NCBI GenBank assembly: GCA_965207335.1
Contig: OZ242267.1
Location: forward strand, 248,001 to 312,000
Length of the DNA stretch: 64,000 nucleotides
Origin: G965207335 sp965207335
GTDB lineage: Bacteria > Pseudomonadota > Gammaproteobacteria > PS1 > Pseudothioglobaceae
Direction of reading: 5' to 3'
The stretch's first letter is position 1. Each line of letters opens with the position of its first letter. Both the position numbers and the translations under genes were made by a program. The notes below the pieces were generated by a model. It searched no databases. It saw only the letters and a program-made list of their open reading frames with translations, and was not told the origin of the DNA. Of the stretch, positions 36,412 through 45,107 are shown piece after piece.

Positions 36412-37059
36412 ATGGATAAATTAAAATCTCAAGAATTACAGCCTACCATTTTATCCTATGTGAAAGATCTTCCTAATCTATGTTCACTTGCAGGATTGGC
36501 CTGCACAATATTAGCTATTTACTTCAGTATCTTAGATGTTTACTATGCAGCAATGATTGGCATGATCTGGGCTGTTGCATTTGACTGGGCAGATGGACTT
36601 ATTGCACGAAGAATGAAAGGGCGAGCAGGTAAACAAGGATTTTTTGGAAGGCAGCTTGATTCATTAATAGATATTGTGAATTATGGTGTAGCTCCTGCCA
36701 TTCTTCTTTTAAGCTATTCTCAATTCAATCCTGTCTTTCTGCTTGGAGCATTTATAATTATTTCTGCTAGTGCCATTCGCCTAAGTTACTTCAATACATA
36801 CGGTCTTTCTGCTGAATCAAAATACACAGGACTAGCTCTTGATAACAACAATATAATACTTGTTTTTATATTCTTATTTGAAGGTGTTTTTAGTCAGGGA
36901 GTTTTTTCGATCATTCTTTATGTCAGTATTTTAGTGCTGGCCGTTTTGAATATATCGCAAATTAAAACACCAAAACTTTCTGGCAATCCAGTTAATGTTT
37001 TCATTCTTGCTACTTATACGCTTACAATAACGGGTATTTATAGCTGGAAACTTTTATAA
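36412..37059 (+). CDS. CDP-alcohol phosphatidyltransferase family protein
   Basis: 215 residues, about six membrane helices. The catalytic motif is DWADGLIARRMKGRAG followed by FGRQLDSLIDIV, satisfying D-x2-DG-x2-AR-xn-G-x3-D-x3-D. It joins a phospho- or lipid alcohol to a CDP-activated partner. The PssA/CLS_pgsA-type topology suggests phosphatidylserine synthase-like chemistry, but the partner enzyme next door makes a different substrate plausible. Codon use (CTT, GCA, less AT-rich) differs from flanking chromosomal genes, so it was probably acquired with its neighbour. Confidence 0.8.
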   Translation: MDKLKSQELQPTILSYVKDLPNLCSLAGLACTILAIYFSILDVYYAAMIGMIWAVAFDWADGLIARRMKGRAGKQGFFGRQLDSLIDIVNYGVAPAILLLSYSQFNPVFLLGAFIIISASAIRLSYFNTYGLSAESKYTGLALDNNNIILVFIFLFEGVFSQGVFSIILYVSILVLAVLNISQIKTPKLSGNPVNVFILATYTLTITGIYSWKLL

Positions 37060-37157
37060 GAAGCAGTTAAAATTAACACACCTCTTGTATTCAAGAATGC
37101 GATAGGCATATTACTATGGTAACGAAAATCATTTTAATCTAGGAGTTAAATAACACA

Positions 37158-37592
37158 ATGGTTGTATATACAGTAGGCACATTTGATTTATTGCATGTTG
37201 GTCATCTTGCATTGTTGGAATATTGTGCCACATTGGGTGATACGGTTGCTGTTGGCATTGCTTCTGATGAAGTAGTCAAACTGTATAAGCCTAATATTCC
37301 TATTATTCCGCTTGAACAACGTATTGAAATGCTTCAAGCACTTCGCTGTGTAAATATTGTACTTCCATACCATGAACTGGATTACCTTTCTGTTTGCAAG
37401 CAAGTTAAAGCAGATATTTTTGTTATTGGGGAAGACTGGGGTAGAAAGCCGCATAATCAAGATGTGGAAAATTATTTTAATGTGCACGGAAAAAAAGTAG
37501 TTCAAATTCAATATAATCCACAAGCTTCATCTACTAAAATAAAACAAAGTATCATCGTTCAATTTCAAAAAAATAAAGAGCATATGAAATAA
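37158..37592 (+). CDS. Cytidylyltransferase-like (TagD/RfaE-type) protein
   Basis: 144 residues, nucleotidyltransferase fold: VYTVGTFDLLHVGHLALLEY (HxGH), ASDEVVKLYK, and a C-terminal ASSTKIKQSI (the ISSTxI(K/R) motif). Similar in size to glycerol-3-phosphate and ethanolamine-phosphate cytidylyltransferases. It would make the CDP-alcohol used by the adjacent CDP-alcohol phosphotransferase. AGGAGT stands about 13 bases upstream of the ATG. Substrate cannot be settled from sequence. Confidence 0.8.
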   Translation: MVVYTVGTFDLLHVGHLALLEYCATLGDTVAVGIASDEVVKLYKPNIPIIPLEQRIEMLQALRCVNIVLPYHELDYLSVCKQVKADIFVIGEDWGRKPHNQDVENYFNVHGKKVVQIQYNPQASSTKIKQSIIVQFQKNKEHMK

Positions 37593-38337
37593 ATAGATGC
37601 TATGAACCTCCCCTTTGGTACTAAAATCTCACGCCTTAATATCACAAAACAACCAAAACAACTTAACACAAACTAAACAACCTGTAATTGCTGTTAGGGG
37701 TTTGGGGATATTCCCCAAAGTAAGCTTTGCTTACTATTTTAGGTACTTTTTTAATTGACATTTGGCATAATTCCAATTCGTTATTGTTAGTGCTTTTTTA
37801 AATTACATTGCTTTTGTAGCACGAGATTGCCACGACTTTTACAAAGTCTCGCAATGACGGTGGGTATAATTCTAATTATTCATTATTAGTGCTTTTTTAT
37901 ACATCGTCATTATAAGCACTGTTTTTTAGTGTGTGGCAATGACGGGCAACAAACTGCTACTTAATTACACCGCATTTGCAAGATGAGATTGCTACGCCTT
38001 TTACAAAGTCTCGCAATGACGGTGGGTATAAAGGGCTTGTTATATATGACAGTGCATTAAAACTAATTAAGTATAGTGTCCCCAAAATTTGCTCAAAATT
38101 CTTGTATTTTGTGTAATTCTTCGTGTATTGCCTCTTTGATAATATCTTTTAATTTGTTTTTTTTGTATTGTTATAGTAGCTATAATTTTATTTATTAGGC
38201 AAAATTTATAAGTTTATTGTATCACTTTTATAGGTAAATTTTAGTTTTTGGTTGTTTTTAGGGGGTTTATTTTATTTTTTGAGGGGTATACTTGAAAATT
38301 ATTTTTACAATAAATTAATATTAAGGAGTTAATAAAA
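37593..38337. other. Repeat-filled gap after the CDP-alcohol module
   Basis: 745 bases without a gene: palindromic repeat cluster 2 (37676-38060), then a decayed third copy of the antitoxin 5' region and promoter (38100-38250) and an AT-rich run into the next gene. Confidence 0.6.
37676..38060. repeat. Palindromic intergenic repeat cluster 2
   Basis: Contains GAGATTGCCACGACTTTTAC followed by AAAGTCTCGCAATGACGGTG (37831-37870), and a second similar unit at 37984-38022. AAGTAAGCTTTGCTTACTAT at 37719-37738 is the inverse of the same phrase near 9955-9975. The block closes with TAGTGTCCCCAAAATTT, as cluster 1 closes with TTGTGTCCCTAAAACTT. Confidence 0.75.
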
Positions 38338-39225
38338 ATGAATAATAAAATAAATGTAGCATTTATTGGACTTGGAGTTATGGGTTTTCACATGGCAGGT
38401 CATTTACTAAAAAATCCAAATATTAATGTTACAGTTTGGAATCGTACTAAAGTAAAATTGGAAAAATGGCAGAAAAAATATAAAGCAAATATTAAAGTAA
38501 ACATTGCAAATTCAATTAAAAATGCTGTTATTAATGCCAATGTAGTAATTCTATGTGTTGGTAAAGATGAAGATGTAGAAGAAGTTGTGTATTCAAATGC
38601 TGGTATTTATCAAAATATTAATAAAGGTGGAATTGTAATTGACCATACTACTACTTCATATAAATTAGCTAAAAAATTAACGCAAGATTTTAATAGTAAA
38701 AATATAGAGTTTATTGATGCCCCAGTAAGTGGCGGAGAGGTTGGAGCAATAAATGGTAAATTAAGTATTATGGCTGGTGGCAATAAAAAAACCATAGAAA
38801 CAGTAACACCAATATTAAATTGTTATGCAAAAAACATATCTCATATTGGGCAAAATGGTTACGGGCAACTTGCAAAAATGGTAAATCAAATTTGTATTGC
38901 AGGTGTATTACAAGGGTTATCTGATGCTATGTTATTTGCAGAAAATGAGAATATAGACACAGAAAAACTACTACCCTCTATATCTGTAGGTGCGGCACAA
39001 TCTTGGCAAATGGATAACCGTTTATTAACAATGAACAAAAGAGAGTTTGACTTTGGTTTTGCTATTAAGTGGATGGTTAAAGATTTAAGGTATTGTTTAG
39101 ACAGAGCAAAAGACAACAAAACAAATTTATCATTTACCAAAAGTGTTTATGATAAATATAAAGTATTAATGAAAAATGGTAATGGCGAGTTAGATACATC
39201 AGCATTAATTTTACAAAATAAATGA
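38338..39225 (+). CDS. Beta-hydroxyacid dehydrogenase (3-hydroxyisobutyrate type)
   Basis: 295 residues, NAD(P)-dependent 3-hydroxyisobutyrate/tartronate-semialdehyde dehydrogenase family. Nucleotide-binding motif VAFIGLGVMGFHMAGHLL, substrate motif FIDAPVSGGEVGAINGKLSI, catalytic lysine in GYGQLAKMVNQI, and a C-terminal all-helical domain with KDLRYCLDRAKD. AAGGAG lies nine bases before the ATG. Without pathway neighbours the substrate is undetermined; GlxR/Hibadh/GarR-type are all possible. Confidence 0.85.
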   Translation: MNNKINVAFIGLGVMGFHMAGHLLKNPNINVTVWNRTKVKLEKWQKKYKANIKVNIANSIKNAVINANVVILCVGKDEDVEEVVYSNAGIYQNINKGGIVIDHTTTSYKLAKKLTQDFNSKNIEFIDAPVSGGEVGAINGKLSIMAGGNKKTIETVTPILNCYAKNISHIGQNGYGQLAKMVNQICIAGVLQGLSDAMLFAENENIDTEKLLPSISVGAAQSWQMDNRLLTMNKREFDFGFAIKWMVKDLRYCLDRAKDNKTNLSFTKSVYDKYKVLMKNGNGELDTSALILQNK

Positions 39226-39238
39226 CTATTGCATTAAT

Positions 39239-39408
39239 GAGACATTTGCATAAATAATGAATAACCATCAAAAACCCGCTTTCCACTCACTTACATTAAG
39301 CAAAAATAAGAATTCTGTTAATCATCCTAATTTATGCAAAGGTCTCAAAATCACTAATTCGGCAAAAATTGAATTTTTGCTAATCACCTCTATTTATGCA
39401 AAGGTCTC
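39239..39408. mobile_element. MITE-like element, copy 3 (composite A+B)
   Basis: 170 bp. It starts GAGACATTTGCATAAA. A full type A unit ends at 39346 with TTTATGCAAAGGTCTC, then a type B right half (GGCAAAAATTGAATTTTTGC) ends at 39408 with TTTATGCAAAGGTCTC. TAAT flanks both outer ends (39235-39238 and 39409-39412). The composite has the same structure as copy 4 at 57986, so it probably transposes as a unit. Confidence 0.85.
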
Positions 39409-39491
39409 TAATATTATTTAGCAATAGGGTGCAAATGCTCTTATGCAGTAGTTTTAAGTTGCATATGTTTTTTATGCATTGATAAATAAAA

Positions 39492-40484
39492 TTATTGCTC
39501 TTGTACTTTAGCCTTTATTTCTTCTTCTAATTTTTCTGCTAATTCTTTATGTTGTACCAAATAATCTCTAGCATTATCTTTACCTTGTCCTATTCTTGTG
39601 CCGTAAGCACTATACCAAGAGCCTAATTTTTCTACTATATTATATTTAACACCTAATTCAATAATCTCACTTTCTCTGGATATTCCTTGATTGTATAATA
39701 TTTCAAATTCTGCTGACTTAAAAGGTGGAGATATTTTATTTTTTAATACTTTGACCCTAGTTTGATTGCCTAATATTTCATCGCCTTTTTTAACAACGCC
39801 AATTTTACGAATATCTAATCTAACCGAGGCATAAAACTTTAAAGCATTACCGCCTGTTGTTGTTTCAGGGTTACCAAACACAACACCAATTTTCATTCTT
39901 AATTGGTTGATAAAAATTACTAAAGTATTACTTTTCTTGATATTAGCAGTTAGTTTTCTAAGTGCTTGAGACATTAGTCTTGCTTGAAGTCCCATGTGTG
40001 ATGAACCCATTTCTCCTTCTATTTCTGCTTTTGGGGTAAGTGCAGCTACAGAATCAATTACTATAATATCAACAGCTGAAGAGCGAATTAGCATATCGGT
40101 TATTTCTAGGGCTTGCTCGCCTGTATCTGGTTGTGATATTAATAATTCTTTAATATTAACACCTATTTTTTTGGCATAATTAGAGTCAAGTGCATGCTCA
40201 GCATCAATAAATGCTGCTGTTCCACCTTGTTTTTGAGATTCAGCAATAACATGTAAAGTAAGTGTTGTTTTTCCTGATGATTCAGGGCCATAAATTTCAA
40301 CAACTCGTCCTTTAGGTAAACCACCAATTCCTAATGCTATATCCAAACCTAAACTACCAGTGGATATTGATTCTACATCAGAATTTAAATCATCATCACC
40401 TAAAAACATAACCGATCCTTTGCCAAATTGTTTATCAATTTGTAATAGTGCTGCATTTAATGCTTGTTTTTTATGGTCATCCAT
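39492..40484 (-). CDS. recA: Recombinase RecA
   Basis: 330 residues. Walker A GPESSGKTT at residues 66-74, Walker B region VDIIVIDSVAAL, L1 loop EIEGEMGSSHMGLQARLMSQALRKL region, and L2 around NQLRMKIGVVFGNPETTTGG. It mediates homologous recombination and SOS induction. I see no LexA box (CTGN10CAG) upstream in the 51-base gap to ribD. Confidence 0.98.
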   Translation of the reverse strand: MDDHKKQALNAALLQIDKQFGKGSVMFLGDDDLNSDVESISTGSLGLDIALGIGGLPKGRVVEIYGPESSGKTTLTLHVIAESQKQGGTAAFIDAEHALDSNYAKKIGVNIKELLISQPDTGEQALEITDMLIRSSAVDIIVIDSVAALTPKAEIEGEMGSSHMGLQARLMSQALRKLTANIKKSNTLVIFINQLRMKIGVVFGNPETTTGGNALKFYASVRLDIRKIGVVKKGDEILGNQTRVKVLKNKISPPFKSAEFEILYNQGISRESEIIELGVKYNIVEKLGSWYSAYGTRIGQGKDNARDYLVQHKELAEKLEEEIKAKVQEQ

Positions 40485-40535
40485 AATAACTCCGTAGTAA
40501 AATATTCAGATATTATATCAAAAATTATATACTTA

Positions 40536-41603
40536 ATGACTTTTTTAAAAATAGATTACAAAATAATGTCTTTAGCAATTAAATTAGCACAAAAAGGCAA
40601 ATATCACACCCAGCCTAATCCTATGGTAGGTTGTGTTATTACGGACCATGACCATAATATTTTAGCAACTGGATACCATAAAAAATATGGTGGCGACCAT
40701 GCAGAAATAGTAGCACTTAAAAATTTAGCTAATAATAAAAACGCTACAATAGCATATATAACTCTTGAACCTTGTTGTTATCACGGCAAAACTCCTGCTT
40801 GTACTGATGCCTTAATAAAAAGTAATATAAAAACTGTAATTATTGCCTCATTAGATTCTAATCCTAAGGTATCTGGCATGGGAGTTAAGGAGTTAAAAAA
40901 GAATTCTATAAAGGTTAGTCATGGCTTAATGCAACAAGAAGAAAATAGACTTAATAAGGCATTTGTTAAAGCACATAACACACAGACTCCATTTGTGGTA
41001 GCAAAAATAGCAATGAGTCTTGATGGCAAAACTGCAACTAGTAGTGGACAAAGTAAATGGATAACAAGTAAACATTCCAGATTAGATGGACAAAAATTAC
41101 GCATGCAAGCCGATGCTATTTTAACAGGCAGTGGTACAGTAATAGCTGATAATCCTAATATGACAGTGCGTTTAGATGGAGTGTCAAGACAGCCTATTAG
41201 GCTTGTAATTGATAGCGATAATAAAGTTAGTCGTAGGGCAAATATTTTTAATTCTTTGGCAGAAACTAGGCATTTTACTAAATACAATGCACCTATTAAG
41301 AATGGTAAAATTGATTTAAAAAAATTACTACAAAATCTCTACCAAGATAATATAAACCATATTTTATTAGAAGCAGGTGCTAATTTAGTTGGTATTATGT
41401 TGAAAATGGGATTGATTGATGAGTTAGTTATTTATACTTCGCCTATAATAATGGGTAAAAATTCTAAAAGTGCTTTTGGTTTAAATATTGTTAATTTAAA
41501 TGATGCTGTGAAACTTGATATTAATAACATTGTCATAATTGGCAACGACTTAAAAATTATCGCAACTCCAAAATATTTAGCCAATAATGTTATTAAATTA
41601 TGA
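40536..41603 (+). CDS. ribD: Riboflavin biosynthesis bifunctional deaminase/reductase
   Basis: About 355 residues when started at ATG 40536 (MTFLKIDYKIMSLAIKLAQK); an upstream in-frame ATG at 40464 would run into recA and add 24 non-homologous residues. The deaminase zinc site is in GDHAEIVAL and EPCCYHGKTPACTDAL. The reductase domain starts at VAKIAMSLDGKTATSSGQSK, with QADAILTGSGTVIADNP. Two consecutive steps of riboflavin synthesis. Overlaps coaBC by 4 bases. No FMN riboswitch is visible. Confidence 0.93.
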   Translation: MTFLKIDYKIMSLAIKLAQKGKYHTQPNPMVGCVITDHDHNILATGYHKKYGGDHAEIVALKNLANNKNATIAYITLEPCCYHGKTPACTDALIKSNIKTVIIASLDSNPKVSGMGVKELKKNSIKVSHGLMQQEENRLNKAFVKAHNTQTPFVVAKIAMSLDGKTATSSGQSKWITSKHSRLDGQKLRMQADAILTGSGTVIADNPNMTVRLDGVSRQPIRLVIDSDNKVSRRANIFNSLAETRHFTKYNAPIKNGKIDLKKLLQNLYQDNINHILLEAGANLVGIMLKMGLIDELVIYTSPIIMGKNSKSAFGLNIVNLNDAVKLDINNIVIIGNDLKIIATPKYLANNVIKL

Positions 41604-42790
41604 AAAAACTAAATAATAAAAATGTTTTACTAATAGTATCTGGTAGTATTGCCGCCTATAAAAGTCCTGATATAATTAGAAGATTACAAGAATATGGTGC
41701 TATTGTTAAAGTTATTATTACTAAATCTGGGTTAGAATTTATTACCGAGCTAAGCTTAAAAACTATATCTAATAATGAAGTAATAACCGATAAAAAATAC
41801 CAAAACAACCCACAAATGCCGCACATAGAATTAGCTAATTGGGCTGATGTTGTTTTAGTAGCACCAGCATCTGCTAATATTATCTCGCAAATTGCACAAG
41901 GTAATGCAAACAACTTAGCAACTAATGCCTTACTTGCTACTAGTGCTAATATTGTAATAGCACCAGCTATGAATAAAAAAATGCTTGCAAATCAAGCTAC
42001 TCAAGATAATATAACAAGGCTAAAAAATCGTAATATTAATGTCATAAATTGTGCTTACGGAGAGCAAGCCTGCGGTGATATTGGTGATGGTAGGCTAGCA
42101 GATACAAATACCATAGTAGCACAAGTTATAAAGGTATTTACCAATCAAATACTACTAGGCAAAAAAGTATTAATAACAGCAGGGGCAACGGTAGAATATA
42201 TAGACCCTGTGCGTTTTATATCTAATAATAGTAGTGGTAAAATGGCTTATGCTTTGGCTAATGCATGTGTTGAAGCTGGGGCAGAAGTGCTTTTTATTTA
42301 TGCAGAAATGCAAATTAACCCACCTGATAAAGTTAAACTAATCAAAGCTACTACTGCAGATAATATGTATCAAATGGTAATGAAAAATATAACAAAACAA
42401 GATATATTTATATCTGTTGCTGGAGTTACTGATTACAAAATAGCCAAACAATCTAAAGTAAAAATACCAAAACAACAAAAATTAAACTTAGAATTAGTTG
42501 CCAGTAAAGATATTTTAGCCGATGTTTGTAAATTGGACAATAAGCCATTTACCGTAGGTTTTGCCGCACAAACTGATAATTTACTGGTTAAAGCATATAA
42601 AAAATACCAGCAAAAAAAGTGTGATTTATTAATAGCAAATGATGTATCAAAAAAAGGTATTGGTTTTAATTCTGATGATAATGAAGTGTATATTTTACAC
42701 AACGATGATAATTACAAATTATCCAAGCAATCTAAAACAAAAATTGCTATAAAAATTATTGATTTTATTAGTCAAGTTATGGCGCTATAG
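41600..42790 (+). CDS. coaBC: Phosphopantothenoylcysteine decarboxylase/synthase
   Basis: 396 residues, bifunctional CoA-biosynthesis enzyme. The N-terminal flavoprotein CoaC domain has VSGSIAAYKSPDIIRRL, the active-site His in MPHIELANWADVVLVAPAS, and the substrate clamp APAMNKKM with INCAYGEQACGDIGDGRL. The C-terminal CoaB domain starts around KVLITAGATVEYIDPVRFISN. The last 14 bases overlap a convergent RiPP-like precursor gene on the other strand. Confidence 0.95.
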   Translation: MKKLNNKNVLLIVSGSIAAYKSPDIIRRLQEYGAIVKVIITKSGLEFITELSLKTISNNEVITDKKYQNNPQMPHIELANWADVVLVAPASANIISQIAQGNANNLATNALLATSANIVIAPAMNKKMLANQATQDNITRLKNRNINVINCAYGEQACGDIGDGRLADTNTIVAQVIKVFTNQILLGKKVLITAGATVEYIDPVRFISNNSSGKMAYALANACVEAGAEVLFIYAEMQINPPDKVKLIKATTADNMYQMVMKNITKQDIFISVAGVTDYKIAKQSKVKIPKQQKLNLELVASKDILADVCKLDNKPFTVGFAAQTDNLLVKAYKKYQQKKCDLLIANDVSKKGIGFNSDDNEVYILHNDDNYKLSKQSKTKIAIKIIDFISQVMAL

Positions 42791-43055
42791 AGCCTACACT
42801 ACCTACACTACCAGCACTAGATACCGAACATAGAGTACTCATTGATGCTACTGTTCCATAAGCAGTACTAAGACAAATATAACTACTTGTACTTCCAAGA
42901 GAGCCAATACTACCTGCTGAAGAAGTAGCAATTCCAGCCCTAATATTCATTTCGTTTAATACATCATTATTTAAGGCAATATATATAGTATCTTTTGTGT
43001 TAGTAACAATCTTATACTCTATATCATTATTACTTGGATAATTTAGCTCTTGCAC
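42777..43055 (-). CDS. RiPP-like precursor with S/T/C-rich core (P4)
   Basis: 92 residues from a GTG at 43055. The leader-like half has DIEYKIVTNTKDTIYIALNND, matching the NTKDxYY block of the other precursors, then DVLNEMNIRAG. The following ~51 residues are extreme in composition: Ser, Thr, Gly and Ala with two Cys (STSSYICLSTAYG, STLCSVSS) and repeated SxGSxGS units, as expected of a lanthipeptide-like core. The conserved leader continues upstream of the GTG for eleven codons (reading KDKLRSNPQKI, like the RQELLSDPKLF of P1) up to an in-frame TAA at 43089-43091, and no ATG, GTG or TTG occurs there. So the 5' end is truncated, or an unusual start codon (such as ATA) is used. Confidence 0.6.
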   Translation of the reverse strand: MQELNYPSNNDIEYKIVTNTKDTIYIALNNDVLNEMNIRAGIATSSAGSIGSLGSTSSYICLSTAYGTVASMSTLCSVSSAGSVGSVGSIAP

Positions 43056-43128
43056 TATTTTTTGTGGATTACTGCGAAGTTTGTCTTTTTAATAAAGATA
43101 ATTATGTAAAGATTATTTGTTATTATAA

Positions 43129-43176
43129 TTATGCAAAAAACAGTATAATTAAAAAGTAGCACTATACACAAAAACA
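43129..43176. repeat. Short dispersed intergenic repeat, copy d
   Basis: TATGCAAAAAACAGTATAAT, then TAAAAAGTAGCACTATACACA: the clearest copy of the repeat seen at 6916, 13510, 14990 and 19182. It lies upstream of P4 and may have replaced its original leader start. Confidence 0.55.
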
Positions 43177-43277
43177 CATTACAGTGGCTTAATAAGTTTT
43201 AGTTATGTGTTTTTAACTTTGGGATAAATTGTTGCTTAATTAACTTAAAATACAATAGTAAACATAAAGTAATTATC

Positions 43278-45107
43278 TTATCTAACAATTTCATATTTTT
43301 GTGCTGCTACTATGGAGTTAATAATGCCATCTTCTAGCATAGAATTATGAATATCACTAATTTGCTTATTGATTTGAGGGTTTTTTTCTGGACTTATTCT
43401 AACACCGTCAAGTTTAACTAACAATGCTTGATTATTAACTTCTAATACAAAAATATTACTATTTTGTTTAGAGTTTAAGTTAAAAACTAATGTTATCAAT
43501 TCTGATTCTTGTTGCCTAGTAATCCAATTTATATCAGTCCATGCTAATTTATATTTAGACAATAATTTTTTTACTTCTTGCTGTTTTTTGCTGTCTAATT
43601 TATCTTTTATATTTTTTAAAACATCAATACCAAATTTTTTGGCCTTTAAGTCTAATTGTTCATCTTTTATATCTTGTGCAACTTCTGTTAATTCTAATTG
43701 CCTAGATTCTTGTTTTACTAACATTTTCATTACTAATATTTTGTCTTTTTCTTCAATCACTGGACTTATTTCTTCTTTTTCATACACTATATCAGAAAAG
43801 GCATTATTAACAAATTTAGCAGTTAAAATATTAGTTTTATTAATATCATTTATACTAAAAAAGTCTGTAGTATTTAGTTTACTATTAAATTCTACGGCAA
43901 CATCTGTTAGTGATTCAGATTCATAGGAGGTATTGGCTAGACTTTCTGTTAATTCGTATAATTTTTCTTCGGCTAATTTATCAATATAGTCTTGTTTTAT
44001 ATCTTGTTTAATATCGTCAAATTCTGGTATATTTTCTGGAATTATTTTTACTAATTTAATAATATGATAGCCAAATTCTGATTGAACTAGCTCACTAATA
44101 TCTCCAACATTTAAGCCAAACACTGCTTTTTCAAAACTAGGTACCATAACTCCGCTACCAAATTCTCCCAAATCACCGCCTTGCTCACTACTACCTGTGT
44201 CTTCTGAGTATTTTTGTGCTAATTTTGCAAAATCAAACCCAGACTTAACCATTGTCAAAACTTTATTTGCCTTATCTTTGTCTATTATTAAAATATGGCT
44301 GGCTTGTCTTTTTTCTTCTATAGTGTAATTATATTGTTCTTGCTTGTAAAGTTCTAATAAAGCTTCATCATCTACTTCAATACCTTCTTTTATATCATTA
44401 ATGGATAGTTCTAAATACTCAACTTTCACAGTTTTTGGTTTTATAAAGTTTTTTTTATTATTGTTATAAATATCTGTTATTTCTTTATTATCAACACTAA
44501 CATTTTTTAAAAATTTACTATGATCTAATTCTAAGTATGAAAATTTTCGCTCTTGGTTTAATAATTTAGACTCAAGGTTTTGTATTTTAGGGTTTATAAT
44601 ATTTGCTAACTTAATATCATAAAAAATTTGATTTTTTAGTATTTCTTGTTTTTGATATTCTTTAAATGATTCTTCAGTATATCTTGATAATCTTATTATT
44701 TTTTTGTACTTATCTAATGAAAAGTTATTATTTTCATCGTGAAATTCAGTTAATGACACAATATGGTTTTTTAGCTCTTTGTCAGCAACACTTAAGTTTA
44801 AGTTTTTACTATAACTATCTAACATATGGCTTTTAATTATCGATGCAATAGTAGAGTTTTGTAGTATTCTATCTGTTTCTTCTGTGTAATTATCGCCTAA
44901 ATTTTCTTGTAAAGCTCTTTTATTGTCATTGTAAACTTTATTAAATTCACTTTGCATTATTTGTTTATCATTTACTTTGGCTATAACTTTATCATTAGGA
45001 GTACTTAAATATTCCCCTATGCCAAATAAGGCAAACGGAATCACTATAATGACAACTACAACCCAAGCAACCCAACCGCGAATTTTATTTTTTATAGTAA
45101 TAAGCAT
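43278..45107 (-). CDS. ppiD: Periplasmic folding chaperone PpiD (SurA-like, parvulin)
   Basis: 609 residues, inner-membrane anchored by one N-terminal helix (IRGWVAWVVVVIIVIPFALF), with a SurA_N-type region (KVNDKQIMQSEFNKVYNDNK). A central parvulin domain follows: EEKRQASHILIIDKDKAN, FAKLAQKYSEDTGSSEQGGD, LGEFGSGVMVPSFEKAVFGL. C-terminal region is long and diverged. Helps outer-membrane and periplasmic proteins fold at the Sec translocon. Confidence 0.9.
   Translation of the reverse strand: MLITIKNKIRGWVAWVVVVIIVIPFALFGIGEYLSTPNDKVIAKVNDKQIMQSEFNKVYNDNKRALQENLGDNYTEETDRILQNSTIASIIKSHMLDSYSKNLNLSVADKELKNHIVSLTEFHDENNNFSLDKYKKIIRLSRYTEESFKEYQKQEILKNQIFYDIKLANIINPKIQNLESKLLNQERKFSYLELDHSKFLKNVSVDNKEITDIYNNNKKNFIKPKTVKVEYLELSINDIKEGIEVDDEALLELYKQEQYNYTIEEKRQASHILIIDKDKANKVLTMVKSGFDFAKLAQKYSEDTGSSEQGGDLGEFGSGVMVPSFEKAVFGLNVGDISELVQSEFGYHIIKLVKIIPENIPEFDDIKQDIKQDYIDKLAEEKLYELTESLANTSYESESLTDVAVEFNSKLNTTDFFSINDINKTNILTAKFVNNAFSDIVYEKEEISPVIEEKDKILVMKMLVKQESRQLELTEVAQDIKDEQLDLKAKKFGIDVLKNIKDKLDSKKQQEVKKLLSKYKLAWTDINWITRQQESELITLVFNLNSKQNSNIFVLEVNNQALLVKLDGVRISPEKNPQINKQISDIHNSMLEDGIINSIVAAQKYEIVR

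Noticed and set aside
40485..40535. LexA box upstream of recA
   Set aside because: No CTGN10CAG or close match in the recA-ribD gap.
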